This document shows, piece after piece, positions 17,699 through 25,264 of a stretch of 64,000 bases of DNA; the first letter of the stretch is position 1; each line of letters starts with the position of its first letter. Below the pieces are notes generated by a model, which saw only the letters and a list, made by a program, of their open reading frames with translations, had not been told where the DNA came from and did not search any database. Location: assembly GCA_963605115.1 (NCBI GenBank), contig CAVCTM010000003.1, forward strand, positions 1-64,000, in the 5' to 3' direction. Source of the DNA: SVKR01 sp963605115 (GTDB lineage: Bacteria > Bacillota > Clostridia > Oscillospirales > Oscillospiraceae). Position numbers and translations under genes: made by a program.

Positions 17699-19195
17699 AT
17701 GAGTCTTTTTATCGGCATTGATCTTGGCACCTCGGCGGCGAAGCTGCTGCTGACGGATGAGAGGGGCGTGGTCCGGAATATCGTCACGCGGGAATACCCC
17801 CTGCTCTTTCCGCACGACGGCTGGAGCGAGCAGGACCCGGCGGAGTGGCGGCGCGCCGTGTGGTCCGGGATCCCGGAGCTCCTGCGCGGTTTTGACGCAT
17901 CCGAGGTCGCCGCCATCGGCGCGGCAGGTCAGATGCACGGCCTTGTGACGCTCGACGGGCAGGACCGCGTCCTTCGCCCGGCGATCCTGTGGAACGACGG
18001 CAGAACGGCGGAGCAGACCGCGTGGCTGAACGACACGGTCGGACGCGCGGCGCTGCTCGCACGCACCGGAAACATCGCCTTCGCCGGCTTCACCGCGCCG
18101 AAGCTGCTCTGGATGCGGAAGCACGAGCCGGAGCGTTTCGCGCGGATCGAAAAAATCATGCTGCCAAAGGATTATGTAAACTATTGTCTGACCGGCGTAC
18201 ACGCCAGTGATTTCTCAGATGCCTCCGGAACGCTGCTTCTTGACGTGGAGCATCGCCGCTGGAGTCCGGAGATGCTTGAACTCTGCGGTGTTTCCCTGCG
18301 GCAGATGCCGCGCCTTTGCGAGAGCTGGGAGGTGATCGGCACGCTGCTGCCCGGCGCTGCGGCGGAGCTTGGTCTTCCGCAGAGCGTGCACGTTGTGGCG
18401 GGCGCGGGGGACAACGCTGCGGCGGCGGTCGGCACCGGGACTGTGGGGGATGGCGGCTGCACGATCAGCCTTGGCACCTCCGGGACCATCTTCGTTTCCG
18501 CTGCTGCGTTCCGTGCCGACCATGCGGGCGCGCTGCATGCGTTCGCACACGCGGACGGCGGCTGGCACCTGATGGGCTGCATGCTCTCCGCGGCAAGCTG
18601 TTATCAATGGCTTTGCCGGAACATCCTCCGCACGGACGACTGTACCGGCGAGGAGGCGGCGGTCCGACCGGAGGATCTCGGAAGAAACCGGGTATTTTTC
18701 CTTCCGTACCTCATGGGTGAGCGGAGCCCGATCAACGACACCGCCGCGCGCGGCACGTTTATCGGCATGACGCTCGACACGGCGCGCGCCGATCTTGTGC
18801 AGGCGGTGCTGGAGGGCGTCGCTTTTGCGATGCGTGACAGCTGCGAGATCGCGCTCGGACAGGGCGTCACGATCGGCTCCGCTGTTCTCTGCGGCGGAGG
18901 GAGTCGGTCCGCGCTCTGGCGCAGGATCTTTGCAAACGTGCTCGGAATCCCGATCCTGCTCCCGAAAACGGAGCAGGGACCCGGCTTCGGGGCGGCAATG
19001 CTCGCCATGGTCGGCTGCGGCGTTTACCCGGACGTCCGTTCTGCCGCCGGCGCGCTGGTCTCCGTGAAACCTGCCGCCATGCCGGAGCCGGAGCTGACGG
19101 CGCGCTATGAGGCGGCTTATCGCCGCTTCCGGCTGATCTACCCCGCCTGCCGCACGCTTTTTCCGCGGCTGGCATTTGAGGAGGAGAAAAAATGA
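17699..19195 (+). CDS. xylB: FGGY-family kinase, xylulokinase type
   Basis: Phosphorylates a ketopentose, most likely D-xylulose, with ATP. 498 residues with FGGY N domain GIDLGTSAAKLLL, the catalytic-region motif GQMHGLVTLD followed by LRPAILWNDGRTAEQ, a signature of xylulokinases, and the C-terminal ATP-binding glycine motif LCGGGSRSALWRRIFANV. Length equals the XylB norm. ATG at 17699 follows GAGAGGAG; an in-frame ATG upstream is inside the exporter gene. Its stop overlaps the start of the DUF4867 gene (ATGA), pointing to tight co-expression. Confidence 0.88.
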   Translation: MSLFIGIDLGTSAAKLLLTDERGVVRNIVTREYPLLFPHDGWSEQDPAEWRRAVWSGIPELLRGFDASEVAAIGAAGQMHGLVTLDGQDRVLRPAILWNDGRTAEQTAWLNDTVGRAALLARTGNIAFAGFTAPKLLWMRKHEPERFARIEKIMLPKDYVNYCLTGVHASDFSDASGTLLLDVEHRRWSPEMLELCGVSLRQMPRLCESWEVIGTLLPGAAAELGLPQSVHVVAGAGDNAAAAVGTGTVGDGGCTISLGTSGTIFVSAAAFRADHAGALHAFAHADGGWHLMGCMLSAASCYQWLCRNILRTDDCTGEEAAVRPEDLGRNRVFFLPYLMGERSPINDTAARGTFIGMTLDTARADLVQAVLEGVAFAMRDSCEIALGQGVTIGSAVLCGGGSRSALWRRIFANVLGIPILLPKTEQGPGFGAAMLAMVGCGVYPDVRSAAGALVSVKPAAMPEPELTARYEAAYRRFRLIYPACRTLFPRLAFEEEKK

Positions 19196-19830
19196 AACTT
19201 TATTCGGTGCTTGACCCCGAATTTTCGGCTTACGGTCAGATCGTCTCCGGTATGGAGGGAGCGGCGTCGGCGCTTGCGGACACGCTGCGGGGCTTGCCGC
19301 TTCCGGAGGGCGTGGAGTATGTTCCGGAGGATCCGCGTCTTCAGGATCATCCTGCCGCGGCGCAGCTTATGGAGCGCTGCTTCGGCGGACTTCCGGTCCA
19401 GCTTGGGCACTGCTGCGGTCACAACACGCGGCTGAACTGTCTGGAATATCACCGGAACTCGGAGTTCAATCTCGGTGCGGAGGACTTTATTCTCCTGCTC
19501 GCGCGGCGGGAGGAATTGGAAAACGGTATGCTGGATACCGCGCGTGTCCGTGCCTTCCGTGTTCCCGCCGGCGTTCTGGTCGAGCTCTATGCAACAACGC
19601 TGCACTATGCCCCCTGCGAGAGCGCGCCGCGGCGCGGCTTCCGTGTTCTCGTTGCGCTTCCGCGCGGAACAAATCTTCCGGCGCCGGCGCCGGAGCCGAA
19701 AACACCGGAGGACCGCTTCCGGACCGCCTGCAACAAGTGGCTGCTCGCCCATCCGGATTCTGACGAGGTGCACGGCGGCGCCGCCGTTGGGCTCGTGGGT
19801 GAGAATATCGATATCAAAGATCTATTCTGA
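19192..19830 (+). CDS. DUF4867-family protein with cupin-like metal-binding pattern
   Basis: 212 residues; matches my memory of the DUF4867 family found among Clostridia sugar genes. No function is established. Visible features are a central GHCCGHNTRLNCLEYHRNSE stretch and, about 70 residues later, VPAGVLVELYATTLHYAPC. These resemble cupin motifs 1 and 2 (His and Glu ligands, then P-x-G and a His). A metal-dependent sugar isomerase or epimerase is a reasonable guess. It is embedded between a xylulokinase and a ketol isomerase and overlaps the kinase stop, which favours a role in the same pathway. Confidence is for the existence of the gene and its family. Confidence 0.8.
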   Translation: MKLYSVLDPEFSAYGQIVSGMEGAASALADTLRGLPLPEGVEYVPEDPRLQDHPAAAQLMERCFGGLPVQLGHCCGHNTRLNCLEYHRNSEFNLGAEDFILLLARREELENGMLDTARVRAFRVPAGVLVELYATTLHYAPCESAPRRGFRVLVALPRGTNLPAPAPEPKTPEDRFRTACNKWLLAHPDSDEVHGGAAVGLVGENIDIKDLF

Positions 19831-19848
19831 ATCAAAGGAGGACATCCT

Positions 19849-21321
19849 ATGAACATCCCGGAAATCAGGCTCGGTCTCGTCGCGGTCTCCCGCGACTGTT
19901 TCCCCATCGCGCTCTCCGAGCGCCGGAGAAGCGCGGTCGCGGCGGCGTATGGACCCGGTCTTTATGTCTGTCCGGTCACGGTGGAAAATGAGTGCGATGC
20001 GCTTCGTGCGCTGGACGATCTGCACGCCGCCGGCTGCAATGCGCTTGCCGTTCTGCTCGGCAATTTCGGACCGGAAACACCGGAGACTCTGCTCGCTCAG
20101 CGCTTTGACGGACCTGTGCTTTACGCTGCCACCGCGGAAGGGGACGGCAATCTCATCGACGACCGCGGCGATGCTTACTGCGGTCTGCTCAACTGCTCCT
20201 ATAATCTCGGACTTCGCCGCCTGCGCGCATTTATCCCCGAACAACCGGTCGGGACCGCCGCGGAGATCGCGGAGATGCTCCGCCGTTTTATTCCCGCGGC
20301 GCGTGCCGTCGTGGGGCTCAAAAGGCTGAAGATCATCTCCTTCGGTCCGCGGCCGCAGGACTTTTTCGCCTGCAATGCACCGATCCGCGGCCTTTACGAG
20401 CTGGGCGTGGAGATCGAGGAAAACTCCGAGCTTGACCTTCTTACTTCTTACCGTGCCCACGCGGATGACCCGCGCATTCCGGATGTCGCCGCCGACATGG
20501 AGGCGGAGATGGGGGAGGGACGGTTTTATCCAGACCTCTGCACGCGCATGGCGCAGTATGAGCTGACGCTGCTGGACTGGGCGGAGACCCACCGAGGCGC
20601 ACGGGACTACATTGCGTTTGCAAACAAATGCTGGCCTGCATTTCCGGAGGCGTTTGGTTTTGAACCGTGTTATGTAAACTCAAGACTTGCTGCCCGCGGG
20701 ATCCCCGTCGCCTGCGAGGTGGATATTTACGGCGCGCTGAGTGAATATATCGGCGCGTGCATAACCGGCGACGCCGTTACGCTGCTCGATATCAACAATA
20801 CGGTCCCGGAGACGCTGTACCGGGAGGACATCGCCGGGAAATACCCTTATGCGCTCAGCGACACGTTTATGGCGTTCCACTGCGGCAATACGCCGAGCTG
20901 CAAGCTCTGCGACACGCGCGCCGTGAAATATCAGCTCATCCAGCACCGCCTGCTCGAACCGAAGGGCAGCGACCCGGACTTCACCCGCGGCACGCTTGAG
21001 GGCGACATCGCCGCCTCCGACGTGACGATCTTCCGTCTTCAGTGCGACAGCGAGGGCGTCCTGCGCGCCTACGCCGCCGAGGGCGAGATCCTGCCGGTGG
21101 CGACGCGGTCCTTCGGCGGGATCGGCGTTTTTGCCGTTCCGGAGATGGGGCGTTTTTACCGCCACGTGCTCATTGAAAAGCGTTTTCCTCACCATGGCGC
21201 GGTCGCATTCGCTCATTGCGGACAGGCGATCTTTGACCTGCTCCGTTATCTTGGGATCGGCGACGTGTCCTATAACCGACCGAAGGGAGCGCTCTATCCC
21301 TCGGAAAACCCGTTTGCATAA
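19849..21321 (+). CDS. L-fucose/L-arabinose isomerase-fold ketol isomerase
   Basis: 490 residues. Likely converts an aldose (L-arabinose is suggested by the AraD-type gene in the operon) to the ketose. Candidate metal and catalytic residues are visible in order: Glu in ACEVDIYGALSEY (~287), Asp in TLLDINNTVP (~312), His in MAFHCGNTPSCK (~346), matching the Glu-Asp-His ligand pattern of FucI/AraA. N-terminal Rossmann-like segments resemble FucI-type proteins. It is not the classical AraA by motif. RBS AAAGGAGG is upstream; the second FGGY kinase starts 2 nt after the stop. Confidence 0.8.
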   Translation: MNIPEIRLGLVAVSRDCFPIALSERRRSAVAAAYGPGLYVCPVTVENECDALRALDDLHAAGCNALAVLLGNFGPETPETLLAQRFDGPVLYAATAEGDGNLIDDRGDAYCGLLNCSYNLGLRRLRAFIPEQPVGTAAEIAEMLRRFIPAARAVVGLKRLKIISFGPRPQDFFACNAPIRGLYELGVEIEENSELDLLTSYRAHADDPRIPDVAADMEAEMGEGRFYPDLCTRMAQYELTLLDWAETHRGARDYIAFANKCWPAFPEAFGFEPCYVNSRLAARGIPVACEVDIYGALSEYIGACITGDAVTLLDINNTVPETLYREDIAGKYPYALSDTFMAFHCGNTPSCKLCDTRAVKYQLIQHRLLEPKGSDPDFTRGTLEGDIAASDVTIFRLQCDSEGVLRAYAAEGEILPVATRSFGGIGVFAVPEMGRFYRHVLIEKRFPHHGAVAFAHCGQAIFDLLRYLGIGDVSYNRPKGALYPSENPFA

Positions 21322-21322
21322 G

Positions 21323-22852
21323 ATGGGCGGCGGATATCTCGGCGTGGAGCTCGGCTCCACGCGCATCAAAGCCACGCTGCTCGACGAGGCGTGCGCACCG
21401 GTTTCCTCCGGCGGATCCGTGTGGAAAAGCCGGTTTGAAAACGGGAACTGGACCTACCCGCTCGACGAGGCATGGAGCGGTCTGCGCGCCGCGCTCGGTG
21501 CGCTGGAGGGCAGGGAAACGGTCCGCGCGATGGGCGTTTCCGGCATGATGCATGGCTACCTCGCCTTTGACCGGAACTGGAACCTGCTGACGCCGTTCCG
21601 GACATGGCAGAACACGAGCACGGGACCTGCCGCACGGATGCTGACGGAGGCGCTCGGCGTCAATATCCCCCAGCGTTGGAGTGCGGCGCATCTCTATCAG
21701 GCGCTCCTGAACGGAGAGGAGCACGTTTTCCGCATTGCGCATCTTACCACGCTGGCAGGCTATGTCCACTTTAAGCTGACCGGTGTCAACGCGGTCGGCT
21801 TGGGGGAGGCGTCCGGCATGTTTCCCATCGACGGTGCGGCGATGGACTACGACGCGGCGCTCCTGGAAAGGTTCGATGCGCTCACGGAGGCATACGGTCT
21901 TCCGTGGAAGCTGCGCGAGCTGCTGCCGAAGCCGCTTCCGGCGGGGGCGGACGCAGGAGCACTGACGGCGGAGGGCAGCGCGCTCCTCGGCGGGCTGCTT
22001 CCGCCGGGGATCCCCCTTGCACCGCCGGAGGGGGACGCCGGGACCGGCATGACCGCGACGGATTCCCTCCTTCCGCGAACGGGAAACGTCTCCGCCGGGA
22101 CCTCCATTTTCGCCATGGCGGTGCTGGAGCGCCCGCTGCGCGGGATCCACGGCGAGATCGACCTTGTTGCAACGCCGGAGGGTCTGCCGGCCGCAATGGT
22201 CCACTGCAACAACTGCACGCAGGACCTGAACGCATGGGCGGGACTCTTCTCTGAGGCGGCGGCGCTGTTTGGTGCGCTGCCGGAGACGGGAGAGCTTTTC
22301 AGCCGGCTCTATGAAAAAAGCCTTGAGGGAGATGCGGACTGCGGCGGCGTGCTTCTCTGTGGCTATGTCTCCGGCGAGAGCGTGACCGGGCTGGATGCCG
22401 GACGGCCTATGGTCCTGCGCCGCCCGGACGCGCGGCTGACGCTCGCCAATTTTCTGCGCGCCTCGCTCTATGCTTCAATCGCCGCGCTGAAGCTCGGCAT
22501 GGATGTTCTCACCGCCGAAGGCGTGACGCTTGAGCTCCTGACGGCGCATGGCGGGCTGTTCAAAACGCCCGGCGTTGCCCAGCGCTATCTTGCCGCCGCC
22601 TGCGGTGTTCCGGTCGTCTGCCGCGCGAGCGCCGGCGAGGGCGGACCTTACGGTATGGCGCTGCTTGCCGCTTACCGCGCCGAACGCGCCGCGGGCGAGA
22701 CGCTGACGGAGTTCCTGCACCGGCGAGCCTTTTCCGGCGAGACGCAGCGCACGGAGCTGCCGCGCGCGTCCGACGCCGCGGGCTTTGCGGTCTGGCTTGA
22801 GCAGCACTGCCGTCTGCTGGAGCTGGAGAGACGCGCAGCCCAGCTGCTCTGA
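21323..22852 (+). CDS. FGGY-family carbohydrate kinase, divergent (ribulokinase candidate)
   Basis: 509 residues. N domain VELGSTRIKATLLDE, GMMHGYLAFD in the catalytic region, TWQNTSTGPA, and C-terminal AHGGLFKTPGVAQRYLAAA as the adenine-site glycine motif. It differs from the XylB paralogue upstream in the sugar-binding motif (FRTWQNTST instead of LWNDGR). Placed between a ketol isomerase and an AraD-type epimerase, phosphorylation of L-ribulose is the natural role. The true start is the ATG at 21323, 1 nt after the isomerase stop; upstream in-frame codons overlap the isomerase. Confidence 0.82.
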   Translation: MGGGYLGVELGSTRIKATLLDEACAPVSSGGSVWKSRFENGNWTYPLDEAWSGLRAALGALEGRETVRAMGVSGMMHGYLAFDRNWNLLTPFRTWQNTSTGPAARMLTEALGVNIPQRWSAAHLYQALLNGEEHVFRIAHLTTLAGYVHFKLTGVNAVGLGEASGMFPIDGAAMDYDAALLERFDALTEAYGLPWKLRELLPKPLPAGADAGALTAEGSALLGGLLPPGIPLAPPEGDAGTGMTATDSLLPRTGNVSAGTSIFAMAVLERPLRGIHGEIDLVATPEGLPAAMVHCNNCTQDLNAWAGLFSEAAALFGALPETGELFSRLYEKSLEGDADCGGVLLCGYVSGESVTGLDAGRPMVLRRPDARLTLANFLRASLYASIAALKLGMDVLTAEGVTLELLTAHGGLFKTPGVAQRYLAAACGVPVVCRASAGEGGPYGMALLAAYRAERAAGETLTEFLHRRAFSGETQRTELPRASDAAGFAVWLEQHCRLLELERRAAQLL

Positions 22853-22867
22853 GGAGGAGAGAAAACT

Positions 22868-23554
22868 ATGCTGGAGAAGCTGAAAGAGGAGGTCTGCCGC
22901 GCAAACCTTCTGCTGCCACGGTTCGGACTCGTGCGCTTCACCTGGGGCAATGCTTCCGGGATCGACCGCGAGCGCGGTTTGGTCGTGATCAAGCCGAGCG
23001 GCGTGGAATATGAGCGGATGGAGCCGGAGGATATGGTCGTTGTCGATCTTGACGGAAGGACAGTCGAGGGACGCCTGCGTCCGAGTTCGGACACGCCTAC
23101 CCACCTTGCGTTTTATATGACCTTTCCGGAGCTCGGCGGCATCGTCCATACGCACTCCCGCTGGGCGACGGCTTTCGCACAGGCGGGGCGGAGCATCCCT
23201 GCGCTCGGAACGACGCACGCCGACCATTTTCACGGCGAGGTCCCCTGCACCCGTGCGATGACACCGGAGGAGATCGCGGGGGAATATGAGCACGCCACCG
23301 GTCTCGTCATCGCGGAGACAGTCCGCGGCACGGCGACCGAGGTGCCTGCCGTTCTGGTGCGCAGCCATGGTCCGTTTACATGGGGCAGCAGCGCGGAGGA
23401 GGCTGCGGTGAATGCATCTGTACTGGAGGAGGTCGCATGCATGGCGTGGCGCACCCTCGCGATTAACCCAGCCGCCGCACCTATGCAGCGCGAGCTGCTG
23501 GACCGCCACTATCTGCGCAAGCACGGAAAAAATGCCTATTACGGCCAGACTTGA
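22868..23554 (+). CDS. araD: L-ribulose-5-phosphate 4-epimerase (AraD type)
   Basis: Epimerises L-ribulose-5-P to D-xylulose-5-P. 228 residues, the AraD length. Zinc ligands are HTHSRWA (two His) and SHGPFTWG (third His). GTTHADHFHGEVPCTR retains the Asp that serves as acid/base in AraD, and the C terminus YLRKHGKNAYYGQ has the catalytic Tyr. These features favour epimerase over L-fuculose-1-P aldolase within the class II aldolase superfamily. GGAGGAG precedes the ATG. Last gene of the island, closed by the terminator at 23570. Confidence 0.92.
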   Translation: MLEKLKEEVCRANLLLPRFGLVRFTWGNASGIDRERGLVVIKPSGVEYERMEPEDMVVVDLDGRTVEGRLRPSSDTPTHLAFYMTFPELGGIVHTHSRWATAFAQAGRSIPALGTTHADHFHGEVPCTRAMTPEEIAGEYEHATGLVIAETVRGTATEVPAVLVRSHGPFTWGSSAEEAAVNASVLEEVACMAWRTLAINPAAAPMQRELLDRHYLRKHGKNAYYGQT

Positions 23555-23569
23555 ACTATCGCGAGCTTT

Positions 23570-23605
23570 CCGCCGCTGCAATTTTCGCAGCGGCGGTTTT
23601 GTTTT
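23570..23605 (+). terminator. Rho-independent terminator ending the sugar island
   Basis: A 10-bp perfect stem (23570-23579 with 23587-23596) is followed by TTTTGTTTT. It copies the terminator after valS. Confidence 0.92.
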
Positions 23606-23613
23606 GACAAATT
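23570..23613 (+). repeat. Right copy of terminator-containing direct repeat
   Basis: 23587-23613 is identical to 1637-1663 and 23570-23580 to 1620-1630. It includes a TTGACA (23604-23609) that could be the -35 of the spoIIA operon, but no convincing -10 is seen at 17 bp. Confidence 0.8.
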
Positions 23614-23670
23614 TTTCCGCATATTCCTGCTACCATCGGCATAGCGACTGCAAAAGGAGGCGATGAGCGC

Positions 23671-24003
23671 GTGAAGGTGTTTTCCGCGTATCAGAACGGG
23701 CGGCTCACGATCTATCTGACGGGGGAGCTGGACCACCATGAGGTGAAAAAATCCATGAGCGTGATCGAAAATCTGCTGGATGAATATATGCCGCGGGAGT
23801 GCGTGCTGGATCTCGGCTCGCTGAGCTTTATGGACTCGTCCGGCATTGCGCTGATCTTGAAGCTGCACCGGCGGCTTTCGGAGACGGGCGGCGGCGCATG
23901 GGTGGAAAACGCGGCGTCGCAGCCAGCCAAGGTGCTCTGCGCCGCGGGGATCGGGCGGATCGTGAAGATCGGCATCGCAAAGGAGGCACAGGAGGCGAGA
24001 TGA
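23671..24003 (+). CDS. spoIIAA: Anti-sigma F factor antagonist SpoIIAA
   Basis: STAS-domain switch protein of the forespore sigma F circuit; when unphosphorylated it frees SigF from SpoIIAB. 110 residues. The phosphorylation loop MDSSGIAL carries the target Ser (S57, the second Ser as in Bacillus). The start is GTG at 23671, 10 nt after AAAGGAGG; a nearby ATG at 23663 is out of frame. Its stop overlaps the spoIIAB start (ATGA). First gene of a canonical three-gene spoIIA operon. Confidence 0.93.
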   Translation: MKVFSAYQNGRLTIYLTGELDHHEVKKSMSVIENLLDEYMPRECVLDLGSLSFMDSSGIALILKLHRRLSETGGGAWVENAASQPAKVLCAAGIGRIVKIGIAKEAQEAR

Positions 24004-24437
24004 AAAGCAGCAACTACATAAAGCTGGAATTTCCCGGAAAAAGCGCGAACGAGGGGCTCGCGCGCAGCGCTGTGGCGGCGTTTGCCGCCCAGCTGGACCC
24101 GACGATCGACGAGCTCGGCGACATCAAGACCGCCGTCAGCGAGGCGGTGACGAACGCGATCGTCCATGCTTATCCGAATCAGATCGGCACCGTATGGCTG
24201 CGCGTGCGGCTGCTTGGGGAGGAGTATCTGGAGATTACGGTGAAGGACAAGGGCCGCGGGATCGAGGACGTCGAGCGCGCCCGCCAGCCGCTCTTCACCA
24301 CCGGCGGCGAGGACCGGAGCGGCATGGGCTTTACCATTATGGAGAGCTTCATGGACAAAATGCGCGTCAAAAGCGCGCCGGGCAAGGGCACGACCGTGAC
24401 GCTGCTGCGCCGCATCCGAAGGAAGCGCGAGGCGTGA
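24000..24437 (+). CDS. spoIIAB: Anti-sigma F factor / serine kinase SpoIIAB
   Basis: GHKL-type kinase that binds SigF and phosphorylates SpoIIAA. 145 residues: N box SEAVTNAIVHAYP (~47-59), G1 box VKDKGRGIEDVE (~80-91), ATP lid FTTGGEDRSGMGFTIM. ATG at 24000 overlaps the spoIIAA stop. Longer in-frame starts upstream lie inside spoIIAA and were rejected. Its stop overlaps the sigF GTG start. Confidence 0.95.
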   Translation: MKSSNYIKLEFPGKSANEGLARSAVAAFAAQLDPTIDELGDIKTAVSEAVTNAIVHAYPNQIGTVWLRVRLLGEEYLEITVKDKGRGIEDVERARQPLFTTGGEDRSGMGFTIMESFMDKMRVKSAPGKGTTVTLLRRIRRKREA

Positions 24438-25159
24438 CGGAGCGGCTGGACACCCCGGCGCTCATCGCGGCGTCCCAAGCCGGGGACGGCGAGGCGACGG
24501 CGCGGCTCGTGGAGGAGAACAGCGGGCTTATCTGGTCCGTGGCGCGGCGCTTTTTCGGGCGCGGCGCGGAGCCGGACGACCTCTACCAGCTCGGCTGCGT
24601 CGGCTTCCTGAAGGCGGTCGCCGGTTTCGATACGGCGTTCGGCACCCAGTTCTCCACCTATGCCGTGCCGAAGATCTCCGGCGAGATCCGCCGCTTTCTG
24701 CGCGACGACGGACCGGTGAAGGTCAGCCGCGGGCTGAAGGAGCAGGCACAGCGCATCCGCGCGGCGCGCTCTGCGCTGGAGCAGCGCCTCGGCAGGGAGC
24801 CTTATCTCAGCGAGATCGCGGCGGAGACCGGCATTTCGCCGGAGGATATCGCCGCCGCGGAGACTGCCGCCGGACCGACGGAATCGCTCCAGCGCGAGAG
24901 CGAGGACGGCTTCACGCTCGAACATGTCCTCGGCGATTACGGCGCGGAGGAGCGGCTCATCGAGCGCTTTGCGCTCTCCGAGGCGATCGACGCTCTCGGC
25001 GAGCGGGAGCGGAAGCTCATCTCCCTGCGCTTTTTCCACGGTCTCACGCAGGACAAAACCGCCCGCATCCTCGGCGTGTCGCAGGTGCAGGTCTCGCGTC
25101 TGGAGCGAAAGACGCTGGCGTTCCTGCGCGAAAAGCTCGGAGCGGGGGAGAACGGATAA
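24434..25159 (+). CDS. sigF: RNA polymerase sigma-F factor
   Basis: Forespore-specific sigma factor, 241 residues. Region 2 is at ~30-95 (DLYQLGCVGFLKAVAGFD, FSTYAVPKISGEIRRFLRDD), region 3 at ~105-150 and region 4 HTH at ~190-235 (LTQDKTARILGVSQVQVSRLE). GTG start at 24434 overlaps the spoIIAB stop. Gene order spoIIAA-spoIIAB-sigF is diagnostic of endospore formers. Confidence 0.94.
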   Translation: MTERLDTPALIAASQAGDGEATARLVEENSGLIWSVARRFFGRGAEPDDLYQLGCVGFLKAVAGFDTAFGTQFSTYAVPKISGEIRRFLRDDGPVKVSRGLKEQAQRIRAARSALEQRLGREPYLSEIAAETGISPEDIAAAETAAGPTESLQRESEDGFTLEHVLGDYGAEERLIERFALSEAIDALGERERKLISLRFFHGLTQDKTARILGVSQVQVSRLERKTLAFLREKLGAGENG

Positions 25160-25196
25160 AGCGGGGATCTCACCGATAAGGCGGAGCCCCCGCTTT
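25158..25196 (+). terminator. Probable terminator after sigF
   Basis: AAAGCGGGG (25158-25166) pairs with CCCCGCTTT (25188-25196). The stem includes the sigF stop codon, and the T tract after it is short. Confidence 0.6.
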
Positions 25197-25204
25197 CGTT
25201 TGCC

Positions 25205-25233
25205 TTGCCTTTCGCGGAAAAATAGAGTATAAT
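25205..25233 (+). promoter_or_regulatory. Sigma A-type promoter of pcrA
   Basis: TTGCCT (25205-25210), a 17-bp spacer and a perfect TATAAT (25228-25233). The expected transcription start near 25240 rules out an in-frame ATG at 25232 and supports the pcrA start at 25265. Confidence 0.75.
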
Positions 25234-25264
25234 GTCCCGGAAATCAAATTTTTTGGGAGACGCT

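Noticed and set aside
22868..23554. L-fuculose-1-phosphate aldolase as the function of the class II aldolase gene
   Set aside because: The HADHF Asp and the C-terminal NAYYGQ tyrosine are AraD-type epimerase features and the length is that of AraD.
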